Shown here one piece after another: positions 25,043 through 33,984 of a DNA stretch of 64,000 nt. Source of the stretch: Hyphomicrobium denitrificans 1NES1 (GTDB lineage Bacteria; Pseudomonadota; Alphaproteobacteria; Rhizobiales; Hyphomicrobiaceae); NCBI RefSeq assembly GCF_000230975.2, contig NC_021172.1, positions 2,108,001-2,172,000 on the forward strand, in the 5' to 3' direction. The notes under the pieces were generated by a model that saw only the letters and a list, made by a program, of their open reading frames with translations, did not search any database and was not told the DNA's origin. Numbering within the stretch: position 1 is the stretch's first letter; each line of letters opens with the position of its first letter. The translations under genes and the position numbers were made by a program.

Positions 25043-26071
25043 ATGGGCACTTGGCACTCACCCATCCTGGCCGCGATTCCTACCGTCTTCTTGGGCCTGT
25101 TAAACGCGCATGGAGGCGCGGCGGCGACGCCACTGGATACTTCTCCGCCGCTTGAACTCGAGGCAACAATACCGCTGACCGGCGTTTCCGGGCGCATCGA
25201 TCATCTCACCATCGATGCCAAGCGACGCCGACTGTTCGTGGCGGAACTCGGCAATAATTCGGTCGATGTCATCGACCTCGACAAAGGGCGGACCGTCGGC
25301 CGGATAACAGGATTGCACGAGCCCCAGGGCGTCGGCGTCTCTGGAGACATGCTTGCGGTAGCGAATGGCGGCGATGGCATCGTCTCCCTTTACCGAAGTG
25401 ACGACCTCTCACCGTTGGGTTCCATACCGCTGGGAAACGATGCCGACGATGTGCGGGTGGACCAAGCCACCGGCAGAATCTTCGTCGGGTTCGGACAAGG
25501 CGCGATTGCCGTCATAGATCCGGCCGCCCGTGCCAAAATCGGTGAAATCAAGCTCCCCGCTCATCCTGAAGGATTTCAATTCACACCAGGAGGTGATCGT
25601 GGGTATGTCAACGTTCCCGCTGCAAACCAGATCGCGGTTATCTCAGGTGGTCGCCAAATCTCATCGTGGCGCTCACCTGAAAGCCGATCCAACTTTCCCT
25701 TGGCGCTTGACGATGACGGAGGCACTGCGGCTGTAGTCTTTCGTAACCCCCCGTACTTGGCATTATTTGATACCCGAAGTGGCGTCCTCCGCGCGCGTGT
25801 TGCGACCTGTGCAGACGCGGATGACGCGTACTTTGATGGACGCCGTACGCAAATCTACGTGAGTTGCGGCAGCGGCGTGGTTGACGTGTTCGATGAACGT
25901 GAGACGTCGCCAAGGCGTATCGCCGAAATAAAAACGGCGCAAGGCGCGCGCACCTCCCTCTTCGTACCGGAACTGGATCGCCTTTTCGTGGCTGCCCGAA
26001 GCGGACGGCTGAATGGCGCGAAGATCCTCGTCTATCGGCCGCAGGATCGAGCGCCCCCAAAAGCAGAGTAG
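25043..26071 (+). CDS. Exported YncE-like beta-propeller protein
   Basis: 342 residues. ATG at 25043, 11 nt after chrA. Signal peptide 1-28 (ILAAIPTVFLGLLNAHGGAAA). The mature chain has repeated beta-blades of ~42 residues: RIDHLTIDAKRRRLFVAELG, NNSVDVIDLDKG, DDVRVDQATGRIFVGFG, AIAVIDPAARAK, QFTPGGDRGYVNVP and QIAVISGGRQ, as in YncE/quinohemoprotein-type propellers. A periplasmic binding or sensing role in the chromate operon is inferred; no catalytic residue can be named. A long open frame continues upstream inside chrA in another register and is spurious. Confidence 0.85.
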   Translation: MGTWHSPILAAIPTVFLGLLNAHGGAAATPLDTSPPLELEATIPLTGVSGRIDHLTIDAKRRRLFVAELGNNSVDVIDLDKGRTVGRITGLHEPQGVGVSGDMLAVANGGDGIVSLYRSDDLSPLGSIPLGNDADDVRVDQATGRIFVGFGQGAIAVIDPAARAKIGEIKLPAHPEGFQFTPGGDRGYVNVPAANQIAVISGGRQISSWRSPESRSNFPLALDDDGGTAAVVFRNPPYLALFDTRSGVLRARVATCADADDAYFDGRRTQIYVSCGSGVVDVFDERETSPRRIAEIKTAQGARTSLFVPELDRLFVAARSGRLNGAKILVYRPQDRAPPKAE

Positions 26072-26086
26072 TGAAGGAGTACAACG

Positions 26087-27004
26087 ATGCTGAAAACATC
26101 CCTCATCATTGGCGCATGTTTCTTGGCGCTTGCGCCGCATTCCATTGCGCGCGCGGATAACACTGCGAGGCTTGATACCGCCGCCATCGAAGCGGCAACC
26201 GGCCTCAAAGGTACGCTCAATAAGAAGGAGAACGTCTTCAAGGTCTCCAAGCCACGAACGGACGTGCCGACTAGCATAGCCGCGTGGAAGATCCCGCCAT
26301 TCATGGGCCTCACATCTTGGGCGGCATTTACTCCAACTCACGATGGAATGACCGTGATGATGGGTGATACCGTCCTCTTTGAGGACGAGGTCAATCCGGT
26401 GATGAGCGTGGCGCTCGATAACGGCCTCGACGTGACGGCTCTTCACAATCACTTCTTCTTCGATCAACCGAAGGTTTACTTCATGCACATCGGGGGCACG
26501 GGAGACGCTGCCGCGTTGGCCGCCGCCGTCAAGAAGGTCTACGGCAAGGTCGCGGAAATCCGCACCGCGCATCCCGAGCCCCAAAACGACTTTGAGGGCG
26601 GCCACATCGGTTCTCCCAACCACATCTCCGGTGCGCCTTTGGAAAAAATCCTTGGCTATCACGGACAGGCCAAGGACGGCATGTTCAAGGTCGTGATCGG
26701 CCGCACAGCCGCGATGCACGACACCTCCATCGGCAATGAGATGGGCATCAACACATGGGCGGCTTTTGCCGGAACCGATGACCAGGCCGTCGTCGATGGC
26801 GATTTTGCAATGAAAGAAAGCGAGCTTCAGACAGTACTGAAGGCGATGCGCCACAACGGCATCAACATCGTTGCCATCCACCAGCACATGAGCATGGAGC
26901 AACCGCGCATTTTGTTCCTGCATTATTGGGGATTGGGGAAAGCTGAGGAGCTAGCGCAGTCCCTGACGAAAGTTCTGCAGGCACAATCGACGACATCGAA
27001 TTGA
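26087..27004 (+). CDS. DUF1259 (LppY/LpqO) family exported protein
   Basis: 305 residues, signal peptide 1-23 (MLKTSLIIGACFLALAPHSI...). Two tandem copies of the DUF1259 fold are visible: residues ~30-160 (AFTPTHDGMTVMMGDTVLFEDEVNPVM, VTALHNHFFFDQPKVYFMHIGG) and ~170-300 (GINTWAAFAGTDDQAVVDGDF, NIVAIHQHMSMEQPRILFLHYWG). Each has an HNHF/HQHM histidine pair that could bind metal. From memory DUF1259 proteins are often encoded with chromate-transport genes, consistent here. The ribosome site GAAGGAG lies 8 nt upstream. Last gene of the chr operon. Confidence 0.87.
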   Translation: MLKTSLIIGACFLALAPHSIARADNTARLDTAAIEAATGLKGTLNKKENVFKVSKPRTDVPTSIAAWKIPPFMGLTSWAAFTPTHDGMTVMMGDTVLFEDEVNPVMSVALDNGLDVTALHNHFFFDQPKVYFMHIGGTGDAAALAAAVKKVYGKVAEIRTAHPEPQNDFEGGHIGSPNHISGAPLEKILGYHGQAKDGMFKVVIGRTAAMHDTSIGNEMGINTWAAFAGTDDQAVVDGDFAMKESELQTVLKAMRHNGINIVAIHQHMSMEQPRILFLHYWGLGKAEELAQSLTKVLQAQSTTSN

Positions 27005-27100
27005 GCATCATTCGATCGTCGCAGCTATAGGAAGATCCGACCAGGGAAGATGGCTAGAACCGGCTATTGGCAGATCATCCGCCATTCGGCTTGATGCGTG

Positions 27101-27346
27101 TCAGGATCTTCCACCTGCTCCGGAGCGCAAGTTGCGATTCCCGATGGTGGTGTCTGCGGAGTTCGGCAACGAGCATGCAGCCGACGCGCATACTTGAGGC
27201 CGATCGGATGGGTCATCGCAGATCGGCTGTGAGCGGCCATCAATACAGAGGCATTCGCAATCGGCGTAAGCGGCCATAGGTTTGCAGAAGTGTAACGCAG
27301 CTGCGATGGCCAGTACACCAGGGACTACAGTGATCCGGGTTGGCAT
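27101..27346 (-). CDS. Small secreted Cys-rich protein (81 aa)
   Basis: ATG at 27346 (a TTG one codon upstream is less likely). MPTRITVVPGVLAIAAALHF begins a signal peptide cut near AAYAD. The mature part opens DCECLCIDGRSQPICDD and has six Cys, suggesting a disulfide-rich peptide. It faces the chr operon tail to tail, in an otherwise empty stretch of about 470 nt (27005-27478). Function unknown. Confidence 0.6.
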   Translation of the reverse strand: MPTRITVVPGVLAIAAALHFCKPMAAYADCECLCIDGRSQPICDDPSDRPQVCASAACSLPNSADTTIGNRNLRSGAGGRS

Positions 27347-27478
27347 CAATGGGCTCAGAGCTGCGCAGTCGAGCCTACGTCGGTATTGGCGGCGTAGCTT
27401 GCAATTACTTCGACGAGCTCCCCCTTCTTACGTTTCGGAAGGTTCTGACATGGAATGCTATTTTGCTTCACCACAACT

Positions 27479-27688
27479 CTAAGATCGTCCATTGACAGCC
27501 TTGCGAGTTTTTTTTTGCAGTGAGGCAGCGCCCTCTAGTTTATTGACGACGAGAGGATCAAGCGAGACATCGCTCAATCGGAATCGGATGGCTTCGACCA
27601 AGCGCTTGGCTATTGCTGGTTTCTCACCAACGACTTCAATGAGTTCTTGCAGCAGCGCCTGCACTATCTCCACGTCGCGAGCGGACAT
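27479..27688 (-). CDS. Small helical protein encoded with the ParA remnant
   Basis: 69 residues from ATG 27688: MSARDVEIVQALLQELIEVV ... KPAIAKRLVEAIRFRLS, predicted all-helical with a basic C-terminus (KKTRKAVNGRS). Its first 53 nt overlap the end of the ParA reading frame, a tight arrangement that suggests it is the small partner protein of that ATPase. The base composition is AT-richer than most of the window, as in the neighbouring remnants. No family can be named. Confidence 0.55.
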   Translation of the reverse strand: MSARDVEIVQALLQELIEVVGEKPAIAKRLVEAIRFRLSDVSLDPLVVNKLEGAASLQKKTRKAVNGRS

Positions 27689-28379
27689 TTTTTGTGGTCC
27701 CCTTCAATACTGTTTTGACCTGAATTGGCTTACGAGCCCTCAGTCCCAAGCGATCCAAGACGGCGGCAGCAAGTGCTTTAAGATCAGCATCCACGGTTCC
27801 ATATTTTTCGCGCAGCGTAGATCCATGTTCCGGGCTGAAGAGTTCACACTCACCAAATTTCTTGTTCTTCCGGACTTTTAGCTGAGAACTAAAGAGTCCT
27901 CTCATTCGGTCGAGCCAACCGCCCGCTGATGCTTCGTACTGCGTAGCAAGAACTAGAGTATCCGGTAGACGCACGTTTAACGCTTGGAGCGTTTGCTGGA
28001 GATGCTTTTGCGCTGCGCCAAACATCAGGAATGAAATACCTTGAGGCACCATCGGCACAATAAGGAGATCGGCAGCGCCCAGCGCCGCCTGTACCAACGT
28101 CCCAGGAGAGGGCGGTGCATCGATTACAAGGACATCGTATTCATTACCGACCGCCAGGTTTCTGTATGCGTCCATCAATGTCTTCACGAGCGCACGTTCA
28201 CCAATGACCATCTTTTTTCCGGTGATGTGGTTTTCCGCGGCCAGTGTATCGAATGACCCCATCAGCAAATCGACTTGTCCGTGCCCATGGACCGTTCCAC
28301 ATCTTGGGGTGATGTACATTTGTGGGTCGGGAAAAGAGAACGTCGCCGATCGCGATTTCCCGTATATTTTGGCTTTGTG
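27636..28379 (-). pseudogene. ParA/MinD-type ATPase lacking its N-terminal P-loop
   Basis: The frame is open from a TGA at 28380-28382 down to 27636; the first ATG is at 28319. It contains DPQMYITPRCG (remains of the A' DxDPQ region), then ERALVKTLMDAYRNL, the Walker B strand YDVLVIDAPPSPGTLVQAAL, VPMVPQGISFLMFG and a C-terminal FGECELFSPEHGSTLREKYG. The Walker A motif (KGGVGKT type) that should precede it is missing in all frames; the DNA upstream belongs to a divergent NTPase fragment. ParA proteins segregate plasmids or position complexes. Without the P-loop it should not bind ATP, so it is called broken. Confidence 0.75.
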
Positions 28380-28383
28380 TCAT

Positions 28384-29298
28384 TGGGATGAGCCCGCATC
28401 AGCGGCGCTCAATAGCCGCTTATTCAAGCCTTCCCAAGACACCGATTGCCATGAACCTATTCACCGGATCGTAGCCGAGTATTGCGCCGCGCAGTATCTC
28501 GCACGGCGCATTAGCGATCTTTCTGACCCTCTTTCCACTCGCCGCAGTTTTGCGCTTATCGCGCCTAATGGCGTTGTCAGAGATGAATTGCGCGGCCTGC
28601 TTGGATGGCTCGCCGCGCTCGGGGATGCGTCACTCCAAAAATCAGTGATCGAACTTGACCCCTACGCAGTCATCGCTAACGGCGACCCGGCTCAACTTGC
28701 CTCCCAATCCAAGAGGCTCCTCCTTCAGCGGCTAAAGGCGCTTGCAGCTAGCGATCCCTATTTCCGGCGCGCGGATGTGTGGCGGCCATTTAATGCCTCA
28801 GGTTTCTTCACATTAGATACTGTCGATGAGATCAAACTGCTTATTGGCTCACCATCTGATAGCTCGCATCTCCTCCATCTCATCTTGGAGCTTCTGCAAG
28901 GCGAGGAAGCAGTCGATAAGTTAGTGCCTGAACTGCGCGGTTTGATGCTCGATCCTGTTCAGGGGCTCACAGCGCGTTTGTTTGCACGGCGCCTTGCGTT
29001 TGAAGGGCAAACAGATCGCAATCAGATTTGGGAAACGATCTGTCTTTATCGATGGTCAGAACTCCATGCCGGGCTTGGCTTCACAGAGGGGGATGGAAAA
29101 GCCTTAGCAGATTACGGATTTCAAACCGACAATGTTGCCCTATGGAGCAGCTTCACGTACCCGCATGACCGATATACGACAACAAAGGGACCTGACCAAT
29201 TTCGTGCCAGCCTCGCCTCAATATTGAAGGCGATGCCGACTGAATTAATCGGCTTCATCGATGTCTACGTGTTGGACTTGTCAAAGCAGAAGCATTGA
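28384..29298 (+). pseudogene. C-terminal remnant of a NACHT-type NTPase (probable anti-phage or STAND protein)
   Basis: About 304 codons without a proper start (the frame is open back to 28204, antisense to the ParA remnant). The sequence [70 protein letters not shown] and a distal FQTDNVALWSSF...KGPDQFRASL matches, from memory, the C-terminal half of large NACHT/STAND NTPases of alphaproteobacteria. The NTPase domain is absent. The join near 28975-29060 (LFARRLAFEGQTDRNQIWETI) also looks like an internal deletion relative to full-length relatives. The gene appears non-functional. Composition is AT-richer than its surroundings. Confidence 0.65.
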
Positions 29299-29696
29299 GC
29301 CCAATGCCAAGCACGCGAAAGCGCCAGAGTGTCGTGGCGTCCGATGAATTCAGTTCAGATCGCCACGTCGCTCGCCAGCAGGGGAGAAACCCCGTTGTCG
29401 ATTCATCGGTGCTCCATAGCTAGATCAAGTGCATAAATGCGGCCGAACTGGCTTATACAGTCGAGCCGCCAACTCCCAACGTTCCCGTTGAACCCGATCT
29501 GACGAAGTGCATCAAGGCACGGCCTTACCGAAAAGGAACCGTTTGCGAGTGCTTAGATCAGTCCGATTTGGGCGCAAGTAAATCACTCGACGTCGAGCGG
29601 ATGCGTAGGTTCAAACCCTTCATCAACTAAGAATCAGATTCGATATTGCGTTGCAGTCAGCGTCAGCGCTCTTCATGTGTCGTATGACCGGCAGCT
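29299..29696. other. Intergenic stretch with a start-less ORF fragment
   Basis: About 400 nt. An open frame from after a TAG near 29423 to TAA 29628-29630 reads NAAELAYTVEPP ... EPDLTKCIKARPYRKGTVCECLD but has no start codon, so it is probably a gene fragment. Nothing else is seen. Confidence 0.4.
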
Positions 29697-29942
29697 CTAG
29701 CGTCTGCCCGCGTAACCTGAATTCTGCAAAGCTCTGAGGCATTTCTCAAGCAGCTGATGGCGATGCGCTCGCATGCACGCTCGGAGTGCTGAACTTGGTG
29801 GAGAGGTTACCTTGTACGGACGGCAATAAGCTACGTAGTCGGACGAGCACGCATCCTTCAACGCATCACGCGCTGCCATTGCCACGTTAGGACAGACGAG
29901 AAGTGCGACGATCAAGACCATCAACTTCATGGTTGCACTCAT
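29697..29942 (-). CDS. Small secreted Cys-rich protein (81 aa)
   Basis: Two possible starts: ATG 29942, or ATG 29930 giving MKLMVLIVALLVCPNVAMAA, a clean signal peptide. The mature chain, CSSDYVAYCRPYKV ... ALRACMRAHRHQLLEKCLRAL, has the C-x(n)-YC ... CMxxHxxxLxxxC spacing of short Cys-rich repeat proteins (GLG1-like motif) seen in many Rhizobiales secreted proteins. No strong ribosome site. It lies between the broken-gene region and tRNA-Lys. Function unknown. Confidence 0.68.
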   Translation of the reverse strand: MSATMKLMVLIVALLVCPNVAMAARDALKDACSSDYVAYCRPYKVTSPPSSALRACMRAHRHQLLEKCLRALQNSGYAGRR

Positions 29943-30119
29943 AGGTTAGAAGCTAGACGACTCTTAAGCCCAAAAGAAATGGGGTCGCACTTCTGATGCT
30001 CTAGCAGTCCTCGCGCAAACCAGCGATCGCGGAATAAACCTATATCCAGCTCAGAGCGAGACTTTAGAGTTGTTTATAGTTTTTATGACGTATGCGAATT
30101 AACGCTAAGCCCTTGATTT

Positions 30120-30195
<76 letters not shown>

Positions 30196-30240
30196 GCCGC
30201 GGCGCCGTAGCGCCATCTGACATGGCTCCAGGACGTCGAA

Positions 30241-30332
30241 GGGGCCCGAATGCGGGCCCCGTGGAGGGAGCGCATAGCATCGGCGCGCCGACCTGTCCAC
30301 CCCCTCGCCGCCAGAGCCCGATCGGGCTCTGG
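30241..30332. other. Hairpin and long palindrome between tRNA-Lys and leuA
   Basis: 30241-30260 forms an 8-bp stem GGGGCCCG/CGGGCCCC with a 4-nt loop. 30311-30332 is a perfect 22-nt palindrome with half-site CCAGAGCCCGA centred at 30321. Neither is followed by a T-run on the minus strand, so they are uncertain as leuA terminators. Confidence 0.5.
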
Positions 30333-30363
30333 CAAGCGGCTCGCAACTATGGAAAACCGCCCT

Positions 30364-31944
30364 TTATACGGCCTGCTGGGCCTGCGCCGTTTTTTGCCGC
30401 TTCACGATGAGCTTGTTGAGCGCGGCGACGTAAGCGCGCGCCGAAGCAACCAGCGTATCGGGGTCGGCAGAACGCCCGGTCACGATGCGCCCCTCCTCCT
30501 CGAGCCGCACGGAAACCTCGGCCTGAGCGTCGGTTCCCTCGGTCACCGCATGCACCTGGTAGAGATCGAGGCGCGCATTGTGAGGCAGAAGCTGTTTGAT
30601 GGCGTTAAAAGTTGCATCAACAGGTCCATTGCCGATGCTTTGCACCGTTTTCGACTGGCCTTCGATGTCCAGCGTCAGCGTCGCGGACTGCGGTCCCATC
30701 GTGCCCGCAATCACCGTCAACGCCGTGACCTTGACGCGGTCGTTCATGTGGGCGACGCCGTCGTCGACGAGGGCTTCGATGTCCTCGTCGTAAACATGCT
30801 TCTTCTTGTCGGCGAGTGCCTTGAAGCGATTGAAAGCATCCTCCATCGCGTTGTCGCCGAGATTGTAACCGAGCTCCTTGAGCTTCGATTTGAACGCCGC
30901 GCGGCCCGAGTGCTTGCCCATGACGAGCGAGGACTTTCCGACGCCGACCGACTCCGGCGTCATGATCTCGTAGGTCTCGGTATGCTTCAGGACACCGTCC
31001 TGGTGGATGCCGCTTTCGTGCGCGAAGGCATTCCGGCCGACGATCGCCTTGTTGTACTGCACGGGAAAATTCGTGACCGCCGAGACGAGCTTTGAAGCGC
31101 GCGACAGCATCTCGGTCTTGACGCCGGTGTAATGCGGCAGGAGATCGTGGCGCGTGCGGACCGCCATCACGATTTCTTCGAGCGCGGCATTCCCGGCGCG
31201 CTCGCCGAGTCCGTTGATGGTGCATTCGATCTGACGTGCGCCGGCACGGACGCCCGCGAGCGAGTTTGCGACCGCGAGGCCGAGATCGTCGTGGCAGTGG
31301 GTCGAAATGACGACCTTGTCCATGCCCGGAACGCGCGTCTTCAGCATCGTGATGAGATCGAAGTATTCCTCCGGCAGCGCATAGCCGACGGTGTCCGGGA
31401 TATTGATCGTCGTGGCGCCGGCCCTGATCGCCGCCTCGCAGACGCGGCAGAGATAATCGTGCTCGGTACGCGTCGCGTCCATCGCACTCCACTCGACATC
31501 GTCGGTATAACCGCGGGCGCGTGTGACGGAGGCGACGACGCGTTCGTACACCTCATCCTGCGAGAGCTGCAATTGATGTTGGCGGTGCAGCGGCGACGTG
31601 CCGATGAAGGTATGGATGCGGCTGCGCCTGGCGTGCTTGATCGCCTCGCCTGCGCGGTCGATGTCTGCGAAGTTCGCACGCGCCAACCCGCAGATGACCG
31701 AGTGCTTGGCAAGCTTGGCGATCTCCGTCACCGCCTCGAAGTCGCCTTCGGAAGCGATCGGAAAGCCCGCTTCGATGATGTCGACGCCCATATCGTCGAG
31801 AAGCTCGGCGACTTGCAGCTTTTCCTCGAACGTCATCGTCGCGCCGGGGCACTGCTCGCCGTCGCGGAGTGTGGTGTCGAAAATGACGATCTTGTCTTCT
31901 TCGCGCTTCGGCGCTGCCGGCGCATTGTCGGTAACCGACGTCAT
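30364..31944 (-). CDS. leuA: 2-isopropylmalate synthase
   Basis: 526 residues, the usual length of the bacterial type. It condenses acetyl-CoA with 2-oxoisovalerate in the first step of leucine synthesis. IFDTTLRDGEQCPG near residue 24 is the HMGL-like signature, STHCHDDLGLAVANSL the metal-binding site, and ECTINGLGERAGNAALEEI the conserved downstream motif. The C-terminal ~120 residues form the leucine-sensing allosteric domain (LTLDIEGQSKTVQSIGNGPVDATF). ATG at 31944, after AAAGGATAG. Feedback control by leucine follows from the domain; a possible leader peptide lies upstream at 32055-32111. Confidence 0.97.
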   Translation of the reverse strand: MTSVTDNAPAAPKREEDKIVIFDTTLRDGEQCPGATMTFEEKLQVAELLDDMGVDIIEAGFPIASEGDFEAVTEIAKLAKHSVICGLARANFADIDRAGEAIKHARRSRIHTFIGTSPLHRQHQLQLSQDEVYERVVASVTRARGYTDDVEWSAMDATRTEHDYLCRVCEAAIRAGATTINIPDTVGYALPEEYFDLITMLKTRVPGMDKVVISTHCHDDLGLAVANSLAGVRAGARQIECTINGLGERAGNAALEEIVMAVRTRHDLLPHYTGVKTEMLSRASKLVSAVTNFPVQYNKAIVGRNAFAHESGIHQDGVLKHTETYEIMTPESVGVGKSSLVMGKHSGRAAFKSKLKELGYNLGDNAMEDAFNRFKALADKKKHVYDEDIEALVDDGVAHMNDRVKVTALTVIAGTMGPQSATLTLDIEGQSKTVQSIGNGPVDATFNAIKQLLPHNARLDLYQVHAVTEGTDAQAEVSVRLEEEGRIVTGRSADPDTLVASARAYVAALNKLIVKRQKTAQAQQAV

Positions 31945-32384
31945 GGATTTCTATCCTTTGCCGGGCGACCGCTCGTGGGGGTCGCCGCTTGTCGCTCTAC
32001 GCTCATTCGAAATGTCGTCCATCCCCTGAGCACAACCCGGCGGACAGCCGAGCTTCATGCGGCCCAGGGGCCCGTAAGCGGCAATAGAAAATCTTTATCG
32101 CACCAGGACATGCGTTCCCGCGCGCGCTCAACAGAAGGGGCACGCTGCTCATATGACCAAACCGGGAACGATACCTGTGTCATCGGGTCCTGTGGAACGC
32201 CAATCCCCCGCCGGTGTCAAGCCCATCGCGCCTTTAATTGGCCCAAAGCAGCCCCGAAATGCAAGAGCAGGGGAGGTGCGGCGCCTCGACCGGCCAAGCT
32301 GCCAGGGCGACCGTTGAGCCACATCAATGGATCGCCCCAGTTTTCCTTCAGACTTATGGTTGCCAATGCTTGGAGATACTTCTC
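31945..32384. other. Divergent intergenic region leuA / cytochrome b561
   Basis: About 440 nt. On the minus strand it holds the leader of leuA: a short ORF (32055-32111) and a 7-bp hairpin GGCGACC/GGTCGCC (31964-31986) close to the leuA start. No T-run follows that hairpin. No other gene is seen. Confidence 0.45.
32055..32111 (-). CDS. Possible leuA leader peptide (18 aa)
   Basis: ATG at 32111 with GGGAAC 7 nt upstream encodes MSWCDKDFLLPLTGPWAA, ending in TGA at 32055-32057, 111 nt before leuA. Three Leu codons fall within four positions (CTA TTG CCG CTT), including the rare CTA, as expected for ribosome stalling when Leu-tRNA is short. A G/C-rich self-complementary stretch overlaps its 3' end. 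A classical terminator with a T-run is not visible, so control might act differently or the ORF may be chance. Confidence 0.35.
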   Translation of the reverse strand: MSWCDKDFLLPLTGPWAA

Positions 32385-32945
32385 ATGAGTTCGATTGCCA
32401 CGACCCCACCAACTCGCGAAACCTACACGCCGGCTCTCATAGCGATCCATTGGCTGACGGTTCTGCTGATCGCAGCCGTGTTTGCGACGATCGAGCTGCG
32501 TGAGTATTTCCCCAAAGGCAGTGAGACCCGCGACCAGCTTAAGGCGCTGCACTTCATGCTCGGCCTAACCGTCTGGCTGTTTGTGCTCGTTCGTCTGGTG
32601 CTGAGAAGCCGCGAGCACACCCCTCAGATCGTACCGCCGCCCAGTGCATGGCAGATGGCCGCGGCGCACGTCATGCACGCCCTGCTTTATGCGGTCATGA
32701 TCGCGATGCCGGTGCTCGGCTGGCTGGTCCTGAGCGGGGAAGGAAAGCCAGTTCCCTTCTTCGGCCTTACGCTGCCGCCCCTCATTGCCGAGAACAAAGA
32801 CCTGGCCCACCAGATCGAGGATGTGCACGTGTTCATCGGCGATGCGTTCTATTACCTCATTGGCCTTCACGCGCTTGCGGCGCTTGCGCATCACTATCTG
32901 ACTAAGGACAACACGCTTACCCGGATGCTGCCATACATCCGCTGA
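32385..32945 (+). CDS. Cytochrome b561 family protein
   Basis: 186 residues with four membrane helices. ATG at 32385 follows a weak GGAGAT. Haem-ligand His candidates fall in the expected places: AIHWLTVLLIAAVFATI (helix 1), ALHFMLGLTVWLFVLVRLVLR (helix 2), AAHVMHALLYAVMIAMPVLGW (helix 3) and GLHALAALAHHYL (helix 4). The pattern fits CybB-type superoxide:quinone or electron-carrier cytochromes of the inner membrane. The long frame upstream of 32385 is not coding in character. Divergent from leuA; no partner gene is adjacent. Confidence 0.9.
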   Translation: MSSIATTPPTRETYTPALIAIHWLTVLLIAAVFATIELREYFPKGSETRDQLKALHFMLGLTVWLFVLVRLVLRSREHTPQIVPPPSAWQMAAAHVMHALLYAVMIAMPVLGWLVLSGEGKPVPFFGLTLPPLIAENKDLAHQIEDVHVFIGDAFYYLIGLHALAALAHHYLTKDNTLTRMLPYIR

Positions 32946-32959
32946 GCGAGCGCGTTTCG

Positions 32960-33871
32960 TCAGAAGATGAGCGTGCCCTCGGCGACCCGGATTGCGTGGC
33001 CGCCGATGCGGACCGTCTCGAGCTTGCCGCGCCCGACCGTCATCGTCAGCGTGATGGTGCTCGGGCGTTCCATCTCGATGCCTTGCTCGATGGCGCGCTT
33101 ATGCGTGCCATCGGGAAGCTCGTCGAATTCATTGACTACGTAGGCGAAGCCCGCTGCAGCCGAGCCTGTGGCCGGATCTTCCGGCACGCCGAGGTCGGGC
33201 GCGAACATGCGGGTGTGGAACGCCGACTGCACGCGCACCGACTGGCGCGTATAGAGATAGACACCATGTACGTCGCGGGCGGTGAAAACCTGCGCCCAAC
33301 GCTGCGGTGCGACCTTCACCTTCGCCATGGCCTCAAGATTGGCAACAGGCACGAACGCGAAGTTGTTCGTTCCCCGCAGCAGCGTCGGCTTATGGTTTTC
33401 AAAACCGACCTCGGTCGGGATCAGTCCGACGGCGGCGGAAATTTCCTCAGGCTCAGACAGGCGCTCTAGCGTTTCGGTTGCTTTCGGCGCATCGAACTCG
33501 CCATAAGCGGCAGCCTGGGATCGCAACCTGACGCCGACGCGAACGCTGCCGATCTCTTCTTCTAGGGCAATGATCGCGTCCCGCTCGCCGTTGAGAAGCG
33601 GGGCTCGGAGCTCAGCAAGCAGCACCGCGGCGCCCAACGTCGGATGACCGGCAAACGCAAGCTCGCGGCTCGGAGTGAAGATACGGATGCGCGCCGTGTG
33701 CCCGGCGCTCGTCGGCGTCAGGACGAATACCGTTTCCGAGAGATTGAACTCGCGCGCGATCGTCTGCATGTCGGCGTCGGAGAGATTGTCGGCGTCGAGA
33801 ACAACCGCCAAAGGGTTGCCGCCGAACGGCCTCTCCGTGAATACGTCCAGGACATAATAAGTAAGCGCCAT
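32960..33871 (-). CDS. PhzF family isomerase/epimerase-like protein
   Basis: 303 residues, the standard PhzF length. Start at ATG 33871 gives MALTYYVLDVFTERPFGGNPLAVV, the family N-terminus. Catalytic Glu46 lies in REFNLSETVFV, and the second-domain glycine-rich DPATGSAAAGFAYV motif is intact. PhzF proteins form two-lobed diaminopimelate-epimerase-like folds and act in phenazine synthesis, but most homologues in non-producers have unknown substrates. No phenazine genes are nearby, so the function is open. NUDIX gene is 113 nt upstream on the same strand. Confidence 0.92.
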   Translation of the reverse strand: MALTYYVLDVFTERPFGGNPLAVVLDADNLSDADMQTIAREFNLSETVFVLTPTSAGHTARIRIFTPSRELAFAGHPTLGAAVLLAELRAPLLNGERDAIIALEEEIGSVRVGVRLRSQAAAYGEFDAPKATETLERLSEPEEISAAVGLIPTEVGFENHKPTLLRGTNNFAFVPVANLEAMAKVKVAPQRWAQVFTARDVHGVYLYTRQSVRVQSAFHTRMFAPDLGVPEDPATGSAAAGFAYVVNEFDELPDGTHKRAIEQGIEMERPSTITLTMTVGRGKLETVRIGGHAIRVAEGTLIF

Positions 33872-33984
33872 CGTGCGCCGGTCTCCCCGCTGCCCAGCCA
33901 ACCCACGCCCTATCAGCGGAGCGGCGGCACCATGCGGCAACGCGCTCCTGCCGCCAAGCACTTTTTGCATCGTTCGCGCATTGA

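Noticed and set aside
30364..32050. Long plus-strand frames antisense to leuA
   Set aside because: Shadow frames from GC-rich codon bias; leuA itself is unmistakable.
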